Positions 1 to 5,509 of a stretch of DNA of 11,974 bases are shown here, one piece after another. Source of the DNA: REEB95 sp035934995 (GTDB lineage Bacteria > Pseudomonadota > Alphaproteobacteria > ATCC43930 > CGMCC-115725); the NCBI GenBank assembly GCA_035934995.1, contig DASYXI010000021.1:1-11974 (forward strand), read 5' to 3'. The notes below the pieces were generated by a model, which was given only the letters and a program-made list of their open reading frames with translations, made no database searches and was not told the origin of the DNA. How positions within the stretch are numbered: position 1 is the stretch's first letter; every line of letters starts with the position of its first letter. The position numbers and the translations under genes were made by a program.

Positions 1-878
1 CCATAGAACTCCACGAATTTGCCAACGACCTTCTTCTGTCGGAGCATCTGCGTAACGGTCAACACGAGATCCGTCGCACTGGCGCCGGCGGGCAATTTGC
101 CGTGCAGCCTGAAGCCCACGACCTCGGGCACCAGCATCGACAACGGCTGGCCGAGCATCGCCGCCTCGGCCTCGATGCCGCCGACCCCCCAGCCGAGGAC
201 CGACAGGCCGTTGACCATCGTCGTGTGGCTGTCGGTGCCGACGAGGGTGTCGGGATAGGCGATCGTGTGGCCCGCCTCCTCGGTCGTCCATACCACCTGC
301 GAGAGGTATTCGAGGTTGACCTGGTGGCAGATCCCGGTACCCGGCGGGACCAGGCGGAAATTGTCGAATGCGTCCTGGCCCCAGCGCAGAAAAGCATAGC
401 GCTCGCCGTTGCGCTGGAACTCCATCTGCACGTTCTTGCGAAAGGCGTTGACGCTGCCGAAATTATCGACCATCACCGAATGGTCGACGACCAGATCGAC
501 CGGATTGAGCGGATTGATCCGCTTGGGATCACCGCCGAGACGCGCCATCGCCTCGCGCATCGCCGCCAGATCGACCACCGCCGGCACGCCGGTCAGGTCC
601 TGCATCAGCACGCGCGCGGGCTGGAACGTGATTTCGCGCTCCGAGGTCTTGGTCTTGAGCCAGGCGGCAACGGCCTTGATGTCGTCGACCGTGACGGTGC
701 GGCCGTTCTCGAAGCGCACCAAGTTCTCAAGCAGGATTTTGAGCGAGAACGGCAGGCGCGCAATGTCGCCGAGCCCTGCCGCCTGGGCGGCTGCCGCGAG
801 ACTGAAATAATCGTAGGACTTGCCGCCGACCTGGAGCGTGCGGCGCGCCTTCAACGAATCTTGTCCGGTGACCGGCAC
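1..878 (-). CDS. acnA: Aconitate hydratase (AcnA-type), N-terminal part, cut by window edge
   Basis: Isomerises citrate to isocitrate in the TCA cycle; a cytoplasmic [4Fe-4S] enzyme. The reverse strand reads open for 292 codons from a GTG at 878 and runs off the left edge. Visible family motifs are DHSVMVDNFG (residues 142-150), GTGICHQVNLEYL (189-201) and VGTDSHTTMVNGL (213-225), the last carrying the conserved Asp-Ser-His. The cluster-binding cysteines lie further on, outside the window. AcnA proteins are about 890 residues, so roughly one third is present. The GTG start is chosen because GAGGGAG sits just upstream (883-889) and the protein then begins MPVTGQDSLKARRTL, as in relatives. It points away from the membrane-protein gene and the ccm operon. 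Identity is secure; only the exact start carries some doubt. Confidence 0.95.
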   Translation of the reverse strand, partial: MPVTGQDSLKARRTLQVGGKSYDYFSLAAAAQAAGLGDIARLPFSLKILLENLVRFENGRTVTVDDIKAVAAWLKTKTSEREITFQPARVLMQDLTGVPAVVDLAAMREAMARLGGDPKRINPLNPVDLVVDHSVMVDNFGSVNAFRKNVQMEFQRNGERYAFLRWGQDAFDNFRLVPPGTGICHQVNLEYLSQVVWTTEEAGHTIAYPDTLVGTDSHTTMVNGLSVLGWGVGGIEAEAAMLGQPLSMLVPEVVGFRLHGKLPAGASATDLVLTVTQMLRQKKVVGKFVEFY

Positions 879-882
879 GAGG

Positions 883-889
883 CTCCCTC
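883..889 (-). promoter_or_regulatory. Ribosome binding site of acnA
   Basis: On the minus strand this reads GAGGGAG, inside a purine-rich run, four bases before the GTG at 878. It decides the GTG start: no in-frame ATG near this position gives a full aconitase N-terminus. Confidence 0.6.
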
Positions 890-929
890 TCTCTTCATCT
901 TCGCTAACGGGGCCGGGCGTCAACGGTTG

Positions 930-958
930 CTGCTACCGCGTCCCGCGCGCGAGATCAA
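930..958 (-). promoter_or_regulatory. Possible promoter of acnA
   Basis: On the minus strand TTGATC (953-958) is followed after exactly 17 bases by TAGCAG (930-935), about 50 bases before the acnA start. The -35 element matches consensus at four of six bases and the -10 element at about three of six, so this is only a spacing-supported guess. The rest of 879-1088 is GC-rich and holds no gene. It must carry the promoters of both acnA and the divergent membrane-protein gene. A TACTAT at 1036-1041 on the plus strand could be a -10 box for the latter, but no well-spaced -35 accompanies it. Confidence 0.25.
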
Positions 959-1088
959 GCGCAGCACGGCGACCATGCGCGCCGCGCGGGCGCCGATTCG
1001 CGGGCGACCCCGGAATTGGCGATCGCGCCGCCGCATACTATGATCGGACCCCAGCGAACACCGACGTCGAGCGAGGCGATCTCCGCCC

Positions 1089-2549
1089 ATGGCGTTGCCG
1101 GCCGACCGTGCGACCGCGCCCGCGGCGGCGCAGACTGCCACGTATCCCGCCATCCTGCTGGCGTTGTCGGCGGCGTTCGTCTTCGCGGTCGCAATCGGCT
1201 TGTTCCTGTTCACGTGGCCGATCGCCGACGATTTCGTCCGTGCCGTCGAAGGCCGCACCCATGGCATCTTCGGCGGCGTTTGGATCGAATACACGACGTG
1301 GTCGTGCCGCTGGGCCGCCGGCTTCATTCATTTCGTCATTGCCGCGATACTGCCGCTGACGCGCCTCTACGGCGCCAGCCTGATGGCGATCACGCTCGCG
1401 TCGCTGGCGATGCTGTCGCCGTTTATCGCCGGCGTGTTGGGGCTGCGCTGGCGTTCGCGGGCGACGGTGCTGGTCATCGCCGTCTTCGCCGCGCTGTGGT
1501 GGACGGAATCGCCAAGCGTCAACGAACTGTTCTTCTTTCGCGCCGCCGAAGTCGAATACCAGCTCGGCTGGGCGGCGGCGATCGCGCTCGCCTACGCCGC
1601 TTGCCGTCTCGACCTGACGGCGGCGCCCGTCGGCGCCGTGCGTCTCGCGGTCCTGGCTGTCGCGGTCCTTTTCGTCAGCGGCCTGCATGAGCTCGCGGCT
1701 TCGCTCGAGGTCGGGCTGTTTGCCGTCGTCGCCGTCGCGGCACGTCTCGCCGATGGAAGCGGGCGGCCGGCGGCGCTGGTCGGGTTCGTTGCCGCGCTGA
1801 TCGGGCTTGCGGTGGTCGTCGTCGCACCCGGCAACGGCGCGCGCGAGGCCGCGGTCGGTGCGGCGCCGGCCCTGCCCGCGCTCGTCGGCACGGCGTTTGC
1901 CCAGATCGCGCGCTCGGTCGCGCTGTGGGTCATCGATCCCAAGACGCTCGCCGCCGCCGGCTTGCTGATTGCGCTGCGCGCCCGCGGCACCATCGCGCCG
2001 CGCTGGACTGAGCGGCTGACCACGCCAGCGCGCTGGGCACTCACCGGATTGTTTGCCGCGGTGCTGATAGCACTTTACGTCGTGCCGGCAGTGGCATTGG
2101 GCGGCGCGGTGCCGGCGCGGACGCTGGCCGGAATCCACCTGGCGTTCCTTTGCGGCGGGCTGATCGTGGTCAGCGCCTGGGCGCCGCAGGCCGTCAGCCT
2201 CCTCACCGCGTGGCGGATCGACAGCGGCCGGGTCGTACGCTGGATGCTGGTGGCGCTGGCCGTAACCTTGCCGGCAAGCCGCAACATCGTCGCCGGCATC
2301 GCCGATTTACGCGGCCCGGCGGAGTCGTTTCACGCCTTCATGGCCGCGCGCGATTCGACGCTGCACCGGCTGCAGGCTGCCGGCACCACGAGCGCGGTGC
2401 TGCCGGTGATCGCCAAGGCGGACTTTCCGCGGTCCTACGTCTTTCACGCCGACATCCGCGGCGACGACCAGTTCTGGATCAACCGCTGGACGGCCCGTTA
2501 TTACGGCCTGACGGCGATTCGCGCCGCCGAAAGTCCTGCCGGCCGCTGA
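1089..2549 (+). CDS. Polytopic membrane protein, DUF6056/GT-C-like, function unknown
   Basis: A 486-residue protein with about ten hydrophobic segments (for example near 20-42, 95-118, 125-138, 160-172, 184-198, 230-246, 285-297, 317-340, 347-364 and 384-397) and a soluble C-terminal tail (about 405-486). Features recalling DUF6056 and related GT-C-type membrane glycosyltransferases are an acidic ADDF just after the first membrane segment (46-49), an aromatic WIEYTTW stretch (65-71), APGNGAR (246-252), and a C-terminal WINRWTARYYGL (463-474). In GT-C enzymes an acidic pair after the first helix is typically catalytic. Applying that here is inference, and the substrate is unknown. It is the only gene between acnA and the hairpin region before ccmA, and it has no glycan-gene neighbours. 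The ATG at 1089 has only a weak GAGGC upstream. It is a real gene: long, hydrophobic in a regular pattern and complete. The family assignment is tentative. Confidence 0.7.
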   Translation: MALPADRATAPAAAQTATYPAILLALSAAFVFAVAIGLFLFTWPIADDFVRAVEGRTHGIFGGVWIEYTTWSCRWAAGFIHFVIAAILPLTRLYGASLMAITLASLAMLSPFIAGVLGLRWRSRATVLVIAVFAALWWTESPSVNELFFFRAAEVEYQLGWAAAIALAYAACRLDLTAAPVGAVRLAVLAVAVLFVSGLHELAASLEVGLFAVVAVAARLADGSGRPAALVGFVAALIGLAVVVVAPGNGAREAAVGAAPALPALVGTAFAQIARSVALWVIDPKTLAAAGLLIALRARGTIAPRWTERLTTPARWALTGLFAAVLIALYVVPAVALGGAVPARTLAGIHLAFLCGGLIVVSAWAPQAVSLLTAWRIDSGRVVRWMLVALAVTLPASRNIVAGIADLRGPAESFHAFMAARDSTLHRLQAAGTTSAVLPVIAKADFPRSYVFHADIRGDDQFWINRWTARYYGLTAIRAAESPAGR

Positions 2550-2673
2550 ATCGGCCCGCACACGGCCTTTTGAGCCAAAACAGTGATCGGGCCGAGCCGG
2601 CCGACAAATCATGCTTTCGCCACATTTCGATCCAAATCGGGTCTCAATCCCGGGCTTTCATCGCGGCTGGTGA

Positions 2674-2780
2674 GAGACATTTGGCTTTTGGCTTGTCTCG
2701 CATCTCCATGAAGCGGTCGCCCCCCGACCGCTCTAATTCGACGGCCTCGGTACCTCCCCCACCGAGGCCGTCACTTTTTT
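2674..2780 (+). ncRNA. Candidate small RNA with three hairpins and C-rich loops
   Basis: The 291 bases between the membrane-protein stop and ccmA contain no convincing gene. They hold three successive inverted repeats. H1 is GAGACA/TGTCTC (2674-2679/2694-2699), whose 14-base loop is an exact tandem TTTGGCT repeat. H2 is an 8-bp stem AGCGGTCG/CGACCGCT (2712-2719/2725-2732) with a CCCCC loop. H3 is a 12-bp stem (2740-2751/2761-2772) with loop ACCTCCCCC, followed by six Ts. C-rich hairpin loops with an anti-Shine-Dalgarno sequence (ACCTCC) are a known design of several alphaproteobacterial sRNA families. Membership of any of them is inference. The 5' end is not defined and no clear promoter is visible. 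The alternative is that this is simply the 3' UTR and terminator of the upstream gene. Confidence 0.35.
2740..2780 (+). terminator. Strong Rho-independent terminator before the ccm operon
   Basis: A perfect 12-bp stem GACGGCCTCGGT/ACCGAGGCCGTC with a 9-base loop (2752-2760) is followed by AC and six Ts (2775-2780). It would end transcription coming from the upstream gene or a small RNA. The ccm operon therefore needs its own promoter, in the 60 bases between here and ccmA. Confidence 0.85.
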
Positions 2781-2816
2781 AACCGGACCGCGGCGATTCG
2801 CCGGAGCCGACATGCT

Positions 2817-2836
2817 CGGCACATGGCATAGTGCCG
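2817..2836 (+). promoter_or_regulatory. Short hairpin just upstream of ccmA
   Basis: CGGCAC (2817-2822) and GTGCCG (2831-2836) form a 6-bp inverted repeat with an 8-base loop, ending four bases before the ccmA ATG. It could be an operator or an mRNA hairpin affecting initiation. No Shine-Dalgarno is visible in the same place. I see no standard promoter boxes in 2781-2840. Confidence 0.2.
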
Positions 2837-2840
2837 CGCC

Positions 2841-3488
2841 ATGGCGGGCCGGGAATCGCGGAAATCATTTACCGGTGAAGGGCTTGCGTGCCGCCGCGGC
2901 GAACGGCGGGTGTTCAAGGGCGTCGCGTTCGCCTTGGCGCCGGGCGATGCGCTGCTGCTCGGCGGGCCCAACGGCAGCGGCAAGACCAGCCTGCTGCGCC
3001 TCATGGCCGGTCTCGCCCAGCCGGAAGACGGCGTGATCGCCTGGAATGGCGCCACCATCGCCGACGATCCGGCTGCCCATCGGGCGCGCCTCCACTACAT
3101 CGGCCACCAGGACGCGGTGAAGCCGGCGCTGACCGCCGAAGAGAATCTGGCGTTCTGGGCCGGAATGCGCGGCGCGAAGGGCGGCGCCGCCGACGCGCTG
3201 CGCCGCTTCCGTCTCGACGCGCGCGCCGCCTGGCCGGCGCGTTATCTGTCGGCCGGTGAGCGCAAGCGGCTCGGCCTGGCGCGGCTGATGGCGTCGCCGG
3301 CGACGCTGTGGCTGCTCGACGAACCGACGACGAGCCTCGACGCGGAGGCCACCGAAATCCTGCTGACGGCCATCGCCGACCATCGGCGTACCGGCGGCTG
3401 CGTCGCGCTGGCGACACACGCGCCGCTGCCGCTGCCCGGCGCGCAGACGCTGTCGCTCGCCGATCACGCCACCTGGCGACAGGCATGA
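2841..3488 (+). CDS. ccmA: Heme exporter ATP-binding protein CcmA
   Basis: ATPase subunit of the CcmAB transporter, which drives release of heme-loaded CcmE from CcmC/D at the inner membrane during cytochrome c maturation. The 215-residue protein has Walker A GPNGSGKT (42-49), a Q-loop HQ (89-90), the ABC signature LSAGE (136-140), Walker B LWLLDEP (156-162) and the switch histidine in ATHAP (193). Length is normal for the family. The start is fixed by an in-frame TAG at 2829-2831, only nine bases upstream; the next in-frame start (GTG, codon 24) would remove conserved sequence. The first ten or so residues are extra compared with many CcmA proteins. No Shine-Dalgarno is seen, unusual for the first gene of an operon. 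Its TGA overlaps the ccmB ATG by four bases. Confidence 0.95.
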   Translation: MAGRESRKSFTGEGLACRRGERRVFKGVAFALAPGDALLLGGPNGSGKTSLLRLMAGLAQPEDGVIAWNGATIADDPAAHRARLHYIGHQDAVKPALTAEENLAFWAGMRGAKGGAADALRRFRLDARAAWPARYLSAGERKRLGLARLMASPATLWLLDEPTTSLDAEATEILLTAIADHRRTGGCVALATHAPLPLPGAQTLSLADHATWRQA

Positions 3489-4150
3489 GCGGCTTCGCTG
3501 CGCTGCTGACGCGCGATCTGCGGCTGGCGTTCCGCCAGGGCGGCGACGTCGCCAACGTCGTCGCATTCTTCGCGCTGGCCGTGATCCTGTTCCCGTTCGG
3601 TGTCGGACCCGATCCCGATTTACTGGCACGCATCGCCGCCGGCGTGCTGTGGGTCACGGCGTTACTAGCGGCATTGCTGTCATTGGAACGACTCTTTGAT
3701 GCCGACTTCCAAGATGGCAGTCTTGAAGCGCTCGGTCTCATGCCGGTCCCGCTTGAGATTCAGGTCCTCGCGAAATGCGTGGCGCATTGGCTCACCACCG
3801 GCCTGCCGCTGACCATCATCGCGCCGCTGCTGGCATTGGTGCTGCACTTCGATGCCGCGGGTTACCCGGCCTTGATCGCGGCGCTGCTGCTTGGCACGCC
3901 GGTGCTGAGTTTGATTGGCGCGATCGGCGCGGCGTTGACGCTGGGTGCGCGCCGCGCCGGCGTGTTGTTGTCGCTGCTGGTGCTGCCGCTCTACATTCCG
4001 GTCCTGATCTTCGGCGTCGCCGCCAGCGAGGCGGCCGCCTTGGGTCTTGAATCGCGGCCGCATCTTTTGCTGCTGGCGGCGCTCCTCGCCGGATCGCTGG
4101 CCTTGGCGCCATGGGCGGCGGCGGCGGCCTTGCGCCAGGCGCTCGAATAG
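3485..4150 (+). CDS. ccmB: Heme exporter membrane protein CcmB
   Basis: Membrane partner of CcmA in the System I ABC transporter. The 221-residue product has about six hydrophobic segments and the family motif ERLFDADFQDGSLE (68-81) followed by a conserved MPVPLE. Length matches the family (about 220). The ATG at 3485 overlaps the ccmA stop as ATGA and gives the standard N-terminus MSGFAALLTRDLRLAFRQGG. The frame stays open further upstream within ccmA, but that reading would add about 59 arginine-rich residues of ccmA shadow and is rejected. Confidence 0.95.
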   Translation: MSGFAALLTRDLRLAFRQGGDVANVVAFFALAVILFPFGVGPDPDLLARIAAGVLWVTALLAALLSLERLFDADFQDGSLEALGLMPVPLEIQVLAKCVAHWLTTGLPLTIIAPLLALVLHFDAAGYPALIAALLLGTPVLSLIGAIGAALTLGARRAGVLLSLLVLPLYIPVLIFGVAASEAAALGLESRPHLLLLAALLAGSLALAPWAAAAALRQALE

Positions 4151-4164
4151 CCGAAAAACCGACC

Positions 4165-4875
4165 ATGCAGCGTTTCGCCAATCCGGCCCGTTTCATGCGC
4201 CTTTCGGCCGCTCTGCTGCCATGGTGCAGCGTCGCGGCGGCGATGCTGATCGCGATTGGACTCTTTGGCGCGCTGTTCATCGCGCCGCCCGACTATCAGC
4301 AGGGCGAAGCGGTCAAGATCATGTACGTGCATGTGCCATGCGCCTGGCTGGCGAGCCTGGTCTATGCGGTGATGGCGGTCGCGAGCGCGGTGGCGCTGAT
4401 CTGGCGGCATCCGCTGGCGCATATCGCCGCCGAAAGCGCCGCGCCCATCGGCGCGGGATTTACGTTCGTCTGCCTGGCAAGCGGTTCGCTGTGGGGCGAG
4501 CCGATGTGGGGCACCTGGTGGGTGTGGGACGCACGGCTGACGTCGGTGCTGGTGCTGTTCTTCCTCTATTTGGGATTCATCGCGCTCGCCAACGCCTTCG
4601 ACGACCGCACGCGCGGCTCGCGCGCCGCGGCGATCCTCGCCATCGTCGGCGTGGTCAACCTGCCGATCATCAAGTTCTCGGTCGATTGGTGGAACACGTT
4701 GCACCAGAAGGACAGCGTCTTCCTTTTCGGCAAATCGACCATCGCACCGTCGATGCTGTGGCCGATGCTGGTGATGGCGGCAGGATTCCTGTTCCTGTTC
4801 GCGGTCCTCCTAATGCTGCGCATGCGGACCGCCTTGTTGCGCGCCAAGCTGCGCGCGCTGCGTTTCGGCGCGTGA
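4165..4875 (+). CDS. ccmC: Heme lyase / heme-handling protein CcmC
   Basis: Binds heme at the periplasmic face with its WWD domain and, with CcmD, attaches it covalently to CcmE. The 236-residue protein has six hydrophobic segments, PPDYQQGEAVKIMYVHVP with the axial histidine H56, the tryptophan-rich WWD region (110-122, WGEPMWGTWWVWD) and the second axial histidine H180 in NTLHQKDS. These correspond to His60 and His184 of the E. coli protein. The ATG at 4165 gives a normal N-terminus. An in-frame ATG at 4111 would add 18 glycine-rich residues lying inside ccmB. This is the only junction in the operon with a gap (14 bases after ccmB), and it has no obvious Shine-Dalgarno. The stop overlaps the ccmD start as TGATG. 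Confidence 0.95.
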   Translation: MQRFANPARFMRLSAALLPWCSVAAAMLIAIGLFGALFIAPPDYQQGEAVKIMYVHVPCAWLASLVYAVMAVASAVALIWRHPLAHIAAESAAPIGAGFTFVCLASGSLWGEPMWGTWWVWDARLTSVLVLFFLYLGFIALANAFDDRTRGSRAAAILAIVGVVNLPIIKFSVDWWNTLHQKDSVFLFGKSTIAPSMLWPMLVMAAGFLFLFAVLLMLRMRTALLRAKLRALRFGA

Positions 4876-5024
4876 TGGCGCAGTTTTTCGCCATGGGCGG
4901 TTATGCCCGCTTCGTCTGGCCGGCCTATGGCGTCGCGGTGATCGTGCTCGTCGGCCTGCTGGTGCATAGCGTGATCTTCTATCGCCGGGCGCAACGCGCG
5001 CTCGACGCCGAGGAGCGGCGATGA
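4875..5024 (+). CDS. ccmD: Heme exporter small subunit CcmD
   Basis: Small one-helix inner-membrane protein that stabilises the CcmC-CcmE heme complex and helps release holo-CcmE. The 49-residue product begins MAQFFAMGGYARFVWPAYG, the typical CcmD signature, followed by one membrane helix (about 18-34), then a basic and charged tail (FYRRAQRALDAEERR). The ATG uses the last base of the ccmC stop, and its TGA overlaps the ccmE ATG, so it is translationally coupled on both sides. Position between ccmC and ccmE and the N-terminal motif make the call firm despite the size. Confidence 0.92.
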   Translation: MAQFFAMGGYARFVWPAYGVAVIVLVGLLVHSVIFYRRAQRALDAEERR

Positions 5025-5509
5025 CGCGCAAGCGGCGGCGGCTTTATTTCGTGCTCGGCGGCTTAGCACTGCTCGGCCTTGCGGTCGGGCTGACGCTGTC
5101 GGCGCTCAACGACAATCTGGTTTTCTTCTACGGCCCGTCCGATCTCTATGCGCAGCATATTCCGCCGGGCCGGCTGGTGCGGATCGGCGGCCTGGTCGCC
5201 GCCGGCAGCGTCAAGCACGAAGCCGACGGCTCGACGCTCGATTTCACCGTCACCGACGGCCGCAAATCCGTACCGGTGACCTATCGCGGCACGGTACCCG
5301 ATCTCTTCCGCGAAGGTCAGGGCGTCGTGGTCGAAGGCCGGCTGACGCCCGGTGGCGACTTCAAGGCGACGACGCTCTTGGCCAAACACGACGAACGCTA
5401 TATGCCGCCCGAAGTCGTCGACGCGCTGAAGAAGGCCGGCCGCTGGCAGGAAGGCGAAAACGGCAGGCCGGTTCCTTCGGCGCCGCCCGCCACCGGAGCG
5501 AATCCATGA
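5021..5509 (+). CDS. ccmE: Heme chaperone CcmE
   Basis: Periplasmic, membrane-anchored chaperone that binds heme covalently and carries it to CcmF/H. The 162-residue protein has an arginine/lysine N-terminus (MTRKRRR), one membrane anchor (about 9-28), an OB-fold domain with the start motif NLVFFYGPSDL (32-42), and the heme-attachment site AKHDERYMPPEV. H123 matches the covalent His130 of E. coli CcmE and Y127 matches Tyr134. Both key residues are intact, so this is the histidine type and not the cysteine variant of archaeal and some bacterial CcmE. The proline-rich tail after about residue 145 is probably disordered. ATG overlaps the ccmD stop and TGA overlaps the ccmF ATG. Confidence 0.96.
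   Translation: MTRKRRRLYFVLGGLALLGLAVGLTLSALNDNLVFFYGPSDLYAQHIPPGRLVRIGGLVAAGSVKHEADGSTLDFTVTDGRKSVPVTYRGTVPDLFREGQGVVVEGRLTPGGDFKATTLLAKHDERYMPPEVVDALKKAGRWQEGENGRPVPSAPPATGANP

Noticed and set aside
1016..1041. TTGGCG...TACTAT as a promoter for the membrane-protein gene
   Set aside because: The spacer is 14 bases, too short for a standard sigma-70-type promoter; TACTAT alone is weak evidence.
102..1043. 313-residue plus-strand open frame opposite acnA
   Set aside because: Histidine/arginine/aspartate-rich low-complexity translation; the minus strand clearly encodes aconitase from a GTG start.
1038..2138. 366-residue minus-strand open frame opposite the membrane protein
   Set aside because: Rich in R, Q, G, D and E without hydrophobic core patterns; the plus-strand reading gives a regular polytopic membrane protein.
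2541..2571. Possible terminator immediately after the membrane-protein gene (GGCC repeats before TTTT)
   Set aside because: The stems are only 4-5 bp and the T run is four. The 12-bp hairpin at 2740-2772 is far stronger and is the one called.
2150..2782. Plus-strand open frame running through the hairpin region before ccmA
   Set aside because: Most of it is an out-of-frame reading of the membrane-protein gene, and it ends inside the terminator. No independent coding support.
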